Shown: positions 51,317 through 59,816 of the stretch, one piece after another | Layout of the letters: every line of letters starts with the position of its first letter | Position numbering within the stretch: position 1 is the first letter of the stretch | From: Candidatus Blautia stercorigallinarum | GTDB lineage: Bacteria; Bacillota; Clostridia; Lachnospirales; Lachnospiraceae | Direction of reading: 5' to 3' | DNA: 64,000 nucleotides | Assembly: GCA_019112785.1 (NCBI GenBank) | Contig: DXIQ01000063.1 | Location: 50,784-114,783 of the forward strand | Program-made: the position numbers and the translations under genes | The notes under the pieces: model-generated | Database searches by the model: none | What the model saw: only the letters and a program-made list of their open reading frames with translations | Told to the model about the DNA's origin: nothing

Positions 51317-52339
51317 ATGTTAAATTCAAAAGATGAGATCAGGATCAGTCAGGCCATTGTACATATTATGGATCCAGGACTGGGGATGCCGGTGCTTTCG
51401 GATGCGGTACTGGATCTGGGGCCGGATCTGGCAGATTTTCTGAAAGCTCACATTTACCGGATCGATACCAGTGATGATGTGAAAAATTGCAGCTTTCTGG
51501 AGGATTCTCCGATATTTCCTTTGGCAGAAGAGTGGGATGCAGAAAAATTTGTTGAGGTTTCCCAGAAGATCGCCGGACAGCTTTATACGATCATGAGCCA
51601 GAATATTGACATCCCCGGGGCGGATCTGCTGGTGGCGGAATATACCGTGGAAAAGCACAGATACCTGGCTCTTTTGAAAATGAACTATAAAACTTCCTAT
51701 ACCCATCTGACCAACTCGGACCCCTGGGGGAATAATAACGATATCATCCAGCAGAAAGCCATTCTCCCGGGAGAGACCCAGAAGCTTTCCGAGGCAGCCC
51801 TGATCGATCTGGACGCCCCTGAGTATGTGCGGCTGGTGGAGAAAAAATATGAGGTCAACGGGGTAAAGACCAATTATTTTTCCAAACTGTTTTTAAAATG
51901 CTCCGGCGCCCTTTCGTCGAAGTCCAAGCTTTCCATTGTCAGCAAAGCGGTGGCTGATGTACAGAAAAAATATTTTAATGAGTCGGAGCAGTTTGAGGTC
52001 CAGATGGAGACCAAGAGTATTTTGAACCGGGAGTTTACGGAACAGGGAGGCTTTCAGATTCCGGAAGTGGTGGATAAGATCTTTAAGGATCATCCCGATA
52101 TGAAAGAAGAAGTCCAGGAAAAACTGGAAAAATATCATCTCAATGAAGCTGCGGTGGAGCCTCAGAACCCTGCAACCACCAGAAAATATATGACCCAGCG
52201 GCTGTTGACAGATACCGGGATCGAGCTGAAGATCCCCATGGAAGAATATAATAATAAAGACCGGATCGAATTTATCACCAACTCTGACGGGACTATTTCT
52301 CTTCTGATAAAAAACATCGGAAGTATTGAAAGCCGGTAA
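51317..52339 (+). CDS. Nucleoid-associated protein (YejK/NdpA family)
   Basis: 340 residues. ISQAIVHIMDPGLGMPVLSD at the start, FLKAHIYRI, ADLLVAEYTVEKHRYLALLKMNYKTSY in the middle and an acidic C-terminal half match the 37-kDa nucleoid-associated protein family. In E. coli the relative binds DNA nonspecifically. AAGAGGAAGAGAAC precedes the ATG, 19 bp after the permease, so it may belong to the exporter operon. Confidence 0.82.
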   Translation: MLNSKDEIRISQAIVHIMDPGLGMPVLSDAVLDLGPDLADFLKAHIYRIDTSDDVKNCSFLEDSPIFPLAEEWDAEKFVEVSQKIAGQLYTIMSQNIDIPGADLLVAEYTVEKHRYLALLKMNYKTSYTHLTNSDPWGNNNDIIQQKAILPGETQKLSEAALIDLDAPEYVRLVEKKYEVNGVKTNYFSKLFLKCSGALSSKSKLSIVSKAVADVQKKYFNESEQFEVQMETKSILNREFTEQGGFQIPEVVDKIFKDHPDMKEEVQEKLEKYHLNEAAVEPQNPATTRKYMTQRLLTDTGIELKIPMEEYNNKDRIEFITNSDGTISLLIKNIGSIESR

Positions 52340-52345
52340 AGAACC

Positions 52346-52596
52346 ATGGTATACTAGCCGCAGGACGGCTAGTGTGCTGTATCATTCGCTTTCAGCATAA
52401 TAACGACGAATGAACTTCTCATTCTGCAAGGCGGAGGAATGAGGCGTAGCGGTGGCTACGCCGATTGACGACAACGCCGCAGATGGAAGTTCAGGCAAGT
52501 TATTATGCGAAATGTGAGTGATACAGCACACTAGTATCGCTGGCGGTCGCCAAATGAACATAAATGCTCGCTTGGCTCCCCGCTTTGCGGTATAAT
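52346..52596 (-). repeat. Family A repeat interrupted by a MITE, upstream of the NSS transporter
   Basis: Outside the MITE this is a match to the 36.9-kb copy: GGTATACTAGCCGCAG..CGGCTAG on one side and TAGTATCG(C/T).GGCGGTCGCC, AAATGAACATAAATGCTCG, CTTGGCTCCCCGCTTTGCGG, TATAAT on the other. The core is again different (GAACATAAATGCTC). It ends in TATAAT (52591-52596), which may serve as -10 for the next gene. Confidence 0.8.
52373..52530. mobile_element. 158-bp MITE with about 32-bp terminal inverted repeats and a CTAG target duplication
   Basis: The ends begin TGTGCTGTATCA on both strands and stay alike through GCATAATAAC (about 26 of 32 bp). CTAG stands directly on both sides (52369-52372; 52531-52534). 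The interior is also partly self-complementary (TGAACTT...CTGC and GGCGTAGC/GCTACGCC) and has no coding capacity. The related repeat at 36.9 kb has the uninterrupted CGGCTAGTATCG, giving an empty site. The transposase must be supplied elsewhere. Confidence 0.85.
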
Positions 52597-52632
52597 ATCT
52601 TCCGTCTAAAAATGTAAAAGAGGTAAAGAAAA

Positions 52633-54000
52633 ATGGAAAGAGAAAGATTTTCTTCCCGGATCGGTTTCATCCTGATCTCTGCAGGGTGCGCTATAGGTCT
52701 GGGAAATGTCTGGCGTTTCCCCTACATTACAGGAAAGTACGGCGGAGCGGCTTTCGTGCTGATCTATCTGTTCTTCCTGATCGTTATGGGACTTCCTATC
52801 ATGGTCATGGAATTTGCTGTGGGACGTGCCAGTCAGAAAAGTATTGCCCTGTCTTTTAATGTCCTGGAAAAGAAAGGGGCCAAATGGCATCTCTACCGTT
52901 ATGTGGGGATCGCGGGAAATTTCCTGCTGATGATGTTCTATACGACTATTGGCGGATGGATGCTGATTTATTTCTTTAAAATGCTGAAAGGGGATTTTGT
53001 AGGGCTGGACGCAGAAGGTGTCAGCCAGGTTTACGCGAATCTGACCACAGATCTTCCTACTATGCTGATCTGGATGTTGATCATTGTAGTCTTAGGATTC
53101 CTGGTCTGCTCTATGGGGCTTCAGAGCGGTGTGGAAAGGATCAACAAGATCATGATGGTGGTGCTTTTCCTGCTGATGGTGGTGCTGGCAGTAAATTCCA
53201 GTCTTCTGCCGGGAGCTACAGAGGGACTGAAGTTTTATCTTCTTCCGGATTTCGGAAAGCTGACAGACTACCCCATTTCTGAAGTTATATTCGCAGCTAT
53301 GGGACAGGCTTTCTTTACACTGAGCTGCGGGATCGGAGCTTTAGCTATCTTCGGAAGCTATATCGGCAAAGAGAGAAAGCTTACAGGAGAAGCCATAAAT
53401 ATTCTGGTGCTGGATACCTGTGTGGCGCTTATCGCAGGCCTGATCATTTTCCCTGCCTGCTCTGCCTACGGCATTGATCCCGGCGAGGGACCAGGCCTGG
53501 TATTCGTCACCCTGCCAAATGTATTTAATCATATGGCGGGAGGAAGGATCTGGGGAGCCATGTTCTTCCTGTTTATGACTTTCGCCGCGCTGACCACTAT
53601 TATCGCTGTATTCCAGAATATCATCTCCTGCGCCACAGACCTGTGGGGATGGAGCTTAAAGAAAGCCACGGTCATTAATGGGATCGCGATCGCAGTTCTT
53701 TCCCTGCCCTGTATCTTCGGGCTGACGATCTGGAGTGATTTTACTATCCTGGGCAAGAACATCATGGATTTTGAGGACTTCCTGGTGAGTAACAATATCC
53801 TGCCTTTAGGTTCTCTGATCTATCTGCTGTTCTGTGTGACCAGATACGGCTGGGGCTGGGATAACTTTATAAAAGAAGCAAATACGGGGAAAGGTATTAG
53901 CTTCCCGAAAAAGCTGAAAGTTTATTTTACTTTTATCCTGCCGATCATTATTTTGTATATCTTTTTCCAGGGATACTGGAGTCTGTTCCAGACCCTGTAA
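52633..54000 (+). CDS. Neurotransmitter:sodium symporter (LeuT/SNF family)
   Basis: 455 residues, about eleven helices. The TM1 signature AGCAIGLGNVWRFPYITGKYGG binds Na+ and substrate (seen here as GLGNVWRFPY), and GAAFVLIYLFFLIVMGLPIM is TM2. SCGIGALAIFGSYIG (TM6 region) and FMTFAALTTIIAVFQNII (TM8) are also typical. It imports amino acids such as leucine, tryptophan or tyrosine with sodium. AAGAGGTAAAGAAA precedes the ATG. Transcription probably starts in the repeat upstream. A terminator follows. Confidence 0.92.
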   Translation: MERERFSSRIGFILISAGCAIGLGNVWRFPYITGKYGGAAFVLIYLFFLIVMGLPIMVMEFAVGRASQKSIALSFNVLEKKGAKWHLYRYVGIAGNFLLMMFYTTIGGWMLIYFFKMLKGDFVGLDAEGVSQVYANLTTDLPTMLIWMLIIVVLGFLVCSMGLQSGVERINKIMMVVLFLLMVVLAVNSSLLPGATEGLKFYLLPDFGKLTDYPISEVIFAAMGQAFFTLSCGIGALAIFGSYIGKERKLTGEAINILVLDTCVALIAGLIIFPACSAYGIDPGEGPGLVFVTLPNVFNHMAGGRIWGAMFFLFMTFAALTTIIAVFQNIISCATDLWGWSLKKATVINGIAIAVLSLPCIFGLTIWSDFTILGKNIMDFEDFLVSNNILPLGSLIYLLFCVTRYGWGWDNFIKEANTGKGISFPKKLKVYFTFILPIIILYIFFQGYWSLFQTL

Positions 54001-54004
54001 AAAC

Positions 54005-54056
54005 TAAGAAGGACTGCTGCCCTGAGGACAAGATCCGGGGGCGGCGGTCCTTTTGC
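54005..54056 (+). terminator. Terminator after the NSS transporter
   Basis: AAGGACTGCTGCCC pairs with GGGGGCGGCGGTCCTTTT with a loop of about 18 nt; a short T-run follows. Confidence 0.75.
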
Positions 54057-54086
54057 TTCAGAGTTTTTGAATTTTAGAAATATTTC

Positions 54087-54115
54087 TTGAAATTGTACAC
54101 TTTTCCCGGTATACT
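54087..54115 (+). promoter_or_regulatory. Promoter of the pyrH-rseP run
   Basis: TTGAAA (54087-54092), 17 bp, TATACT (54110-54115). The leader holds a small GCATTA/TAATGC hairpin at 54137-54153. Confidence 0.75.
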
Positions 54116-54188
54116 AAAGAAAAGCGTCAGATATTGCATTAGTATGTAATGCAGCAGGACACTAAAGTAAGATAAAGGAGCTTGAATA

Positions 54189-54884
54189 ATGAAGAGAATA
54201 TTACTGAAATTAAGCGGAGAAGCTCTTGCGGGACCGAAAAAAACCGGCTTTGACGAAGATACGGTAATGGAAGTGGCAAAGCAGGTAAAGGTTCTGGTAG
54301 AAGAAGGTATCCAGGTAGGAATCGTTATCGGAGGAGGCAATTTCTGGAGAGGACGGACCAGTGAGAATATTGACCGTACCAAAGCGGATCAGATCGGGAT
54401 GCTTGCTACCGTTATGAATTGTATTTATGTTTCAGAAATTTTTCGCGCCGCAGGTATGAAGACCAGTGTGCTCACACCTTTTGAATGCGGTTCTTTTACA
54501 AAGCTTTTTTCAAAAGACCGGGCCAACAAATATTTTGAGCGGAATATGGTGGTATTTATGGCTGGCGGAACAGGACACCCCTATTTCTCCACTGATACCG
54601 CTACGGTGCTCAGGGCCATTGAGATCGAGGCAGACACCATCTTCCTGGCAAAGGCGGTAGACGGTGTTTATGACAGCGATCCTAAACTGAATCCCGACGC
54701 AAAGAAATATGATGAGATCAGTATCCAGGAAGTGATCGACAAAAAGCTGGCGGTTATGGATATGACTGCTTCCATTATGTGTATGGAGAATAAGATGCCT
54801 ATGCTGGTATTTGGCCTCAATGAAGAGAACAGTATCGTAAATACCGCTCATGGCAGATTCACCGGTACAAAAGTACTGGTATAG
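54189..54884 (+). CDS. pyrH: Uridylate kinase
   Basis: 231 residues of the amino-acid-kinase fold, phosphorylating UMP to UDP. LLKLSGEALAG, GIVIGGGNFWRGRT, FMAGGTGHPYFSTDTATVLRA (in part) and KAVDGVYDSDPKLNPDA are the ATP/UMP-binding blocks. ATAAAGGAGCTTGAATA precedes the ATG. It is the first gene of this run; rpsB and tsf, its usual neighbours, are not upstream. Confidence 0.96.
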   Translation: MKRILLKLSGEALAGPKKTGFDEDTVMEVAKQVKVLVEEGIQVGIVIGGGNFWRGRTSENIDRTKADQIGMLATVMNCIYVSEIFRAAGMKTSVLTPFECGSFTKLFSKDRANKYFERNMVVFMAGGTGHPYFSTDTATVLRAIEIEADTIFLAKAVDGVYDSDPKLNPDAKKYDEISIQEVIDKKLAVMDMTASIMCMENKMPMLVFGLNEENSIVNTAHGRFTGTKVLV

Positions 54885-54933
54885 GAAAATCCTTCCGAAA
54901 AGGAAGAAGAGATAGAAACAGGAGGAAATATTT

Positions 54934-55491
54934 ATGGCAACAGATGAAAGAATCCAAAAATATGAAAACAAGATGCAGAAAACCCTGGACGGTCTGGTAA
55001 AAGAATATTCTACCATCCGTGCAGGAAGAGCCAATCCGCATATTTTAGATAAAATTACCGTAGACTATTATGGAAGTCCCACACCTCTTCAGCAGGTGGC
55101 AAATATTATGGTGCCGGAAGCCAGAATGATCCAGATCCAGCCCTGGGAATCTTCTATGATCAAAGAGATCCAGAAAGCGATCCTGGCTTCTGATCTGGGC
55201 TTAAATCCCAATAACGACGGAAAAGTGATCCGTCTGGTACTGCCGGAACTTACAGAGGAAAGAAGAAAAGAACTGGTCAAGGACGTAAAGAAAAAAGGAG
55301 AGGCTGCAAAAGTAGCTGTCCGCAATGTCCGCAGAGATGCCAATGATTCCTTTAAAAAGCTGGCAAAACAGGATGTATCTGAAGATGAGATCAAAGAACT
55401 GGAGGATAAGATCCAGAAGTCTACAGATAAATATGTAAAAGAAATCGATAAAGCAGTGGAAGAAAAATCCAAAGAGATCATGACTGTATAA
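54934..55491 (+). CDS. frr: Ribosome recycling factor
   Basis: 185 residues, the standard length. It splits post-termination ribosomes together with [61 protein letters not shown] and the long C-terminal helix ([18 protein letters not shown]) are all typical. GGAGGAAATATTT precedes the ATG, 49 bp after pyrH. Confidence 0.97.
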   Translation: MATDERIQKYENKMQKTLDGLVKEYSTIRAGRANPHILDKITVDYYGSPTPLQQVANIMVPEARMIQIQPWESSMIKEIQKAILASDLGLNPNNDGKVIRLVLPELTEERRKELVKDVKKKGEAAKVAVRNVRRDANDSFKKLAKQDVSEDEIKELEDKIQKSTDKYVKEIDKAVEEKSKEIMTV

Positions 55492-55502
55492 AAACAGTAG
55501 AA

Positions 55503-55540
55503 GGGGCACATACAAAATATAGGTATTGTGCCTCTTTTAT
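55503..55540 (+). terminator. Hairpin between frr and uppS
   Basis: GGGGCACATAC pairs with (G)TATTGTGCCTC around AAAATATAG, followed by TTTTA. It may reduce read-through into the uppS part of the run. Confidence 0.6.
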
Positions 55541-55558
55541 GCGTAGGAGGAGAGAATT

Positions 55559-56266
55559 ATGGTAGTTCCCAGACATGTGGCCATTATTCTGGATGGAAAC
55601 GGACGCTGGGCCAAAGCTAAGGGTATGCCCAGGACTTACGGACATGTAAAAGGCTGTGATAATCTGGAAAAGATCTGCACAGTGGCGAAGGAATTAGGGA
55701 TCAAGTATCTGACTGTATACGCTTTTTCCACAGAGAACTGGAAACGGTCCAGGGAAGAGGTAGACGGTCTGATGAAGCTGTTCCGGAATTATATGAAGAA
55801 GTGCATTAAAATTTCCCGGGATAATAAGATGCGGGTGCGGGTCATCGGGGATCCCCGGGCCTTTGACCAGGATCTTCAGGATAGGATCCGGGAACTGGAG
55901 GAATATTCCAGTCAGTTTGATGAGCTTCACTTTCAGATCGCTCTGAACTATGGAAGCAGAGATGAGATCACAAGAGCAGTCCGTCATATGGCGGAAGATG
56001 TGAAAAAGGGCACCCTGTCACCGGAGGATATTACGGAGGATACCATTTCCGGTTATCTGGATACCAGAGGACTGCCGGATCCGGATCTGCTGATCCGTAC
56101 CAGCGGGGAGGAGCGGCTGTCTAATTTCCTTATGTGGCAGCTGGCCTATACAGAATTTTATTTTACAGATGTGGCATGGCCGGATTTTGACAAGGCAGAA
56201 TTTGTGAAAGCTATTGAAAAATACAATAAGAGAGACCGCAGATACGGCGGTGTAAAGGAGGACTAA
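55559..56266 (+). CDS. uppS: Isoprenyl (undecaprenyl) diphosphate synthase
   Basis: 235 residues. The catalytic aspartate is Asp12 in HVAIILDGNGRWAK; GHVKGCDNLEKI, TVYAFSTENWKRS, LHFQIALNYGSRDEI and LLIRTSGEERLSNFLMWQLAYTEFYF (in part) are the conserved cis-prenyltransferase regions. It makes the lipid carrier for cell-wall synthesis. AGGAGGAGAGAATT precedes the ATG; cdsA follows at 1 bp. Confidence 0.95.
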   Translation: MVVPRHVAIILDGNGRWAKAKGMPRTYGHVKGCDNLEKICTVAKELGIKYLTVYAFSTENWKRSREEVDGLMKLFRNYMKKCIKISRDNKMRVRVIGDPRAFDQDLQDRIRELEEYSSQFDELHFQIALNYGSRDEITRAVRHMAEDVKKGTLSPEDITEDTISGYLDTRGLPDPDLLIRTSGEERLSNFLMWQLAYTEFYFTDVAWPDFDKAEFVKAIEKYNKRDRRYGGVKED

Positions 56267-56267
56267 G

Positions 56268-57080
56268 ATGTTCTGGACAAGGCTTTTCAGCGGTATCATT
56301 CTGGTGATCATTGCAGCTGCTTCTATTGCAGCAGGAAGCGCGGTACTCTTTACGGTGCTGCTGGCGGTTTCCATTATTGGTATGAACGAGCTTTACCGGG
56401 CCATGGGCGTCCATCAGAAGGGATTCGGTCCTCTGGAGATCGCAGGATACATTGGCGCAGCGGGATATTATCTTACCCTTTTGTGGGACCAGAGCGAAGA
56501 GGTTTCTCTGGTGATCCTGCTCTTTGCGCTGGTATTACTTATGTGTGTCTATGTATTTACCTATCCCAAATATCAGGCAGAACAGATCATGGCTGCCATG
56601 TTTGGAATCCTCTATGTGGCGGTGATGCTGTCCTATATATACAAGACCAGAAATCTGGACGGAGGCGTCTGGCTGGTGGTGCTGATCTTCTTAAGCTCCT
56701 GGGGCAGCGATACCTGCGCTTACTGCGTAGGACGCCTTATAGGAAAACACAAGATGGCTCCGGTACTGAGCCCTAAGAAATCCATAGAGGGAGCTGTAGG
56801 TGGCGTGGCGGGAGCTGCTCTTTTGGGAGCTGTTTACGCCCTGATCATCGCGGGGGTAAATCCTGCTCAGGGACATACGCCCTGGATGTACGCTCTGATC
56901 TGCGCCGTGGGAGCGCTGATCTCTATGGTAGGAGACCTGGCCGCCTCTGCTATAAAGAGAAATAAAGGCATAAAAGATTACGGAACGCTGATCCCCGGCC
57001 ACGGCGGTATCCTGGACCGGTTTGACAGCGTGATCTTTACCGCACCGTTTATTTACTTTCTGGCTAATGTACTGATATGA
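56268..57080 (+). CDS. cdsA: Phosphatidate cytidylyltransferase
   Basis: 270 residues, about eight helices. The signature region near the C-terminus reads GDLAASAIKRNKGIKDYGTLIPGHGGILDRFDS (in parts), which binds metal and CTP. SSWGSDTCAYCVGRLIGKHKM is the usual preceding block. It makes CDP-diacylglycerol for phospholipids. GGAGGACTAAG overlaps the end of uppS. Confidence 0.95.
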   Translation: MFWTRLFSGIILVIIAAASIAAGSAVLFTVLLAVSIIGMNELYRAMGVHQKGFGPLEIAGYIGAAGYYLTLLWDQSEEVSLVILLFALVLLMCVYVFTYPKYQAEQIMAAMFGILYVAVMLSYIYKTRNLDGGVWLVVLIFLSSWGSDTCAYCVGRLIGKHKMAPVLSPKKSIEGAVGGVAGAALLGAVYALIIAGVNPAQGHTPWMYALICAVGALISMVGDLAASAIKRNKGIKDYGTLIPGHGGILDRFDSVIFTAPFIYFLANVLI

Positions 57081-57090
57081 TGTTGAGAGG

Positions 57091-57136
57091 AACAGGAACC
57101 AGGCGGATCCTGGACTTAGGAGCCTGGTATCCTGTT
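57091..57136 (+). other. Long intercistronic hairpin between cdsA and dxr
   Basis: AACAGGAACCAGGC (57091-57104) pairs with GCCTGGTATCCTGTT (57122-57136) with a single bulge/mismatch. No T-run follows and dxr starts soon after, so it looks like an RNA processing or stability element rather than a terminator. Confidence 0.6.
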
Positions 57137-57153
57137 ATAAAGGGGATAAAATT

Positions 57154-58296
57154 ATGACAAAGATCGCAGTACTGGGTTCCACCGGTTCTATCGGAACCCA
57201 GACTTTAGATATTGTAAGCAAGAATAAAGATCTTCAGGTAGTAGGCCTGGCTGCCGGGAGAAATATTGATCTGCTGGAGCGGCAGATCCGCACCTTCCGG
57301 CCAAAACTTGCAGCAGTAGGAGACCCGGCTCTGGCAAAGGAGCTGGAGGTCCGGGTGAAAGATACAGGTTGTAAAGTAGCAGGGGGCATGGAGGGCCTGA
57401 TCCGGGTGGCAGTCATGGAGGAGGCAGAAATCCTTGTGACGGCTATTGTGGGTATGATCGGCATTCGGCCTACTATTGAGGCAATCTGCGCGGGAAAAGA
57501 CATTGCTCTGGCCAATAAAGAGACCTTGGTAACTGCCGGACATATTATCATGCCTCTGGCAGAAGAAAAAGGGGTGAAAATTTATCCGGTGGACAGCGAG
57601 CACAGCGCTATTTACCAGTGCCTTCACGGTGAAAAGTCCGGAAGTATCCAGAAACTTCTGATCACCGCTTCCGGAGGGCCTTTCCGGGGAAAGAAACGGG
57701 AAGATCTGGAGCATGTCCGGGTGGAAGATGCCCTGAAACATCCCAACTGGGCTATGGGGCATAAGATCACCATTGATTCCGCTACTCTGGTAAATAAGGG
57801 CCTGGAAGTTATGGAGGCAAAATGGCTTTTCGGGGTGGATCTGGATCAGATCCAGGTAGTAGTCCAGCCTCAGAGTGTGATCCACTCTATGGTAGAGTTT
57901 GTGGACGGCAGTGTTATGGCTCAGCTTGGCAGTCCGGATATGCGCCTTCCCATTCAGTATGCCCTGTACCGGGGAGAGAGAAGATTTCTGGATGATGAAA
58001 GACTGGATTTTTCAAAATTAGGCTCTATTACCTTCGAAGCGCCGGATACAGAAACCTTTAAAGGACTGCCTCTGGCTATGGAGGCTTCCAGAGCAGGGGG
58101 ATCTATGCCTACGGTATTTAATGCGGCCAATGAAAAAGCTGTTGCTCTGTTTCTGGACCGGAAGATCTCTTTCCTGGATATTTACAGGATTATTGAAGAA
58201 GCTATGGAAAGACATCAGGTGATCCCAGATCCGGGAATAGAAGAAATCCTGGAGATCGAACAGGATATTTACAGATGGATCGAAGGCAGGTGGTAA
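57154..58296 (+). CDS. dxr: 1-deoxy-D-xylulose-5-phosphate reductoisomerase
   Basis: 380 residues. NADPH-binding VLGSTGSIGTQTLDI at the start, ALANKETLVTAGHIIMP, VDSEHSAIYQCL, TASGGPFRG, HPNWAMGHKITIDSATLVNKGLEVMEA (in part) hold the metal and substrate sites. It makes MEP in the non-mevalonate isoprenoid pathway, feeding uppS. The rseP gene starts 1 bp after the stop. Confidence 0.96.
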   Translation: MTKIAVLGSTGSIGTQTLDIVSKNKDLQVVGLAAGRNIDLLERQIRTFRPKLAAVGDPALAKELEVRVKDTGCKVAGGMEGLIRVAVMEEAEILVTAIVGMIGIRPTIEAICAGKDIALANKETLVTAGHIIMPLAEEKGVKIYPVDSEHSAIYQCLHGEKSGSIQKLLITASGGPFRGKKREDLEHVRVEDALKHPNWAMGHKITIDSATLVNKGLEVMEAKWLFGVDLDQIQVVVQPQSVIHSMVEFVDGSVMAQLGSPDMRLPIQYALYRGERRFLDDERLDFSKLGSITFEAPDTETFKGLPLAMEASRAGGSMPTVFNAANEKAVALFLDRKISFLDIYRIIEEAMERHQVIPDPGIEEILEIEQDIYRWIEGRW

Positions 58297-58297
58297 A

Positions 58298-59578
58298 TTG
58301 AGCATTATTATTGCAATCTTGGTATTTTCTGTGATCATTATCTTCCATGAGCTGGGACATTTTCTTCTGGCAAAGAGGAATGGCATTGCAGTTACAGAAT
58401 TTTCTCTGGGTATGGGACCAAGGCTTCTTTCTAAAGTCATAGGGGAGACCCGGTATTCTTTAAAGCTGTTTCCCATCGGAGGTTCCTGTATGATGGTGGG
58501 AGAGGATGATGATGACGACAGCCAGGGATCTTTTAACAGGGCTTCTGTCTGGGCAAGGATCTCTGTGGTAGCGGCAGGGCCGATCTTTAATTTTATTCTG
58601 GCCTTCATTTTTGCCATGATCATTACCAGTGTTATCGGTTATGATCCCTCTACGATCCTTCAGGTTGAGGAAGGGTCTCCGGCCCAGAAAGCCGGACTTC
58701 AGGAGGGAGATGTGATCACAGAGTTTCAGGGCAGGCATATTTCCATTGGAAGAGATCTGGAACTGTATATGACCCTTCACGGGCTTCAGGATGAAAATGT
58801 GACCCTGACCTATGAGCGGGACGGGGAGGAACATGAGATTTCTTATACTGCAGACAGCCAGACCAGTTATCTGCTGGGATTCTATTATTCAACAGAAGGA
58901 GAACCGGAGGTCACTCAGGTCATGCTGGACGGGTCTATGATGGAGGCCGGAGTCCAGGCAGGGGATATCATCCGGGAGATCAATGGAGTAAAGATCAGCA
59001 CCGGCCAGGATATACAGGACTATATTGCCGCCAATCCGTTAGACGGTTCGGAGATCACCCTGGGCATAGAGCGAAATGGAGATATCCGGCAGATTTCCGT
59101 AACACCAAAGATGACGAAGCAGGTAGATTCGGGATTTGTCTATAATCTTTACCGGGAAAAGACGAATTTCCCGGGTGTGATCAAATACAGCGCCGTAGAG
59201 GTGCGGTACTGGATCACCAGCACCATTGAAAGTCTGGTTATGCTGGTGAAAGGCCAGTTCACGGTCAACGATCTGTCAGGCCCTGTGGGGATCATCAACG
59301 TGATCGGGGACTCCTATGAAGAGGCAAAGACGGAAGGAACGGTTATGGTATGGATGCAGATGCTCTACTGGGCTATCCTCCTTTCCGCCAATCTGGGTGT
59401 GATGAACCTTCTGCCGATCCCTGCACTGGACGGGGGAAGGCTTGTTTTCCTCATCATCGAGGCCATACGCAGAAAGAAGATCAACCCTAATGTAGAGGGA
59501 ATGATACACTTTGCAGGGTTTGTTCTACTGATGGTTTTGATGGTCTTTGTTATGTTTAATGATATCCGCAGAATCTAA
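58298..59578 (+). CDS. rseP: Site-2 protease RseP/RasP
   Basis: 426 residues. Zinc motif HELGH (His17, Glu18, His21) lies in the first helix; two PDZ-like regions follow (EEGSPAQKAGLQEGDVI and VQAGDIIREINGVKI); LLPIPALDGGRLVFLIIEAI near the end supplies the third zinc ligand. TTG 58298 is the start, with AGGTGG a few bases upstream. The protease cuts membrane-embedded anti-sigma factors and signal peptides. It ends the run. Confidence 0.95.
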   Translation: MSIIIAILVFSVIIIFHELGHFLLAKRNGIAVTEFSLGMGPRLLSKVIGETRYSLKLFPIGGSCMMVGEDDDDDSQGSFNRASVWARISVVAAGPIFNFILAFIFAMIITSVIGYDPSTILQVEEGSPAQKAGLQEGDVITEFQGRHISIGRDLELYMTLHGLQDENVTLTYERDGEEHEISYTADSQTSYLLGFYYSTEGEPEVTQVMLDGSMMEAGVQAGDIIREINGVKISTGQDIQDYIAANPLDGSEITLGIERNGDIRQISVTPKMTKQVDSGFVYNLYREKTNFPGVIKYSAVEVRYWITSTIESLVMLVKGQFTVNDLSGPVGIINVIGDSYEEAKTEGTVMVWMQMLYWAILLSANLGVMNLLPIPALDGGRLVFLIIEAIRRKKINPNVEGMIHFAGFVLLMVLMVFVMFNDIRRI

Positions 59579-59632
59579 AATTTTTGTAAAATATTCACAG
59601 AAAATGTTTGAGAAATCTGTCGGAAATGTGAA

Positions 59633-59662
59633 TTGACGTATTCCGGTGCCGTCCTTTATAAT
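59633..59662 (+). promoter_or_regulatory. Promoter of the PTS operon
   Basis: TTGACG (59633-59638), 18 bp, TATAAT (59657-59662). Confidence 0.8.
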
Positions 59663-59693
59663 AACCCTATAATTTAAAGACCGGATATAGAAG

Positions 59694-59778
59694 ATAGTGT
59701 GTAACTGAAAAGGCATAAGCTATCTGTTTTTGAGTATGCAAAATACTCAGACAGAAAAGTTTATGCCTTCTTTTTTTA
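59694..59778 (+). promoter_or_regulatory. Antitermination leader: RAT-like site overlapping a terminator
   Basis: GATAGTGTGTAACTGAAAAGGCATAAG (read in parts: TGTAACTGAAAAGGCATAAG) resembles the ribonucleic antiterminator of ptsG/bgl leaders. Its last part, AAGGCATAA (59710-59718), is the left arm of a terminator closed by TTATGCCTT (59761-59769) and TTTTTTT, with an inner GAGTAT/ATACTC stem. A BglG-family protein encoded two genes on should bind the RAT and prevent termination. Confidence 0.75.
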
Positions 59779-59816
59779 CCCATCCTTCCCCATGTCCGGA
59801 ACGAAAGGAGAAAAAA

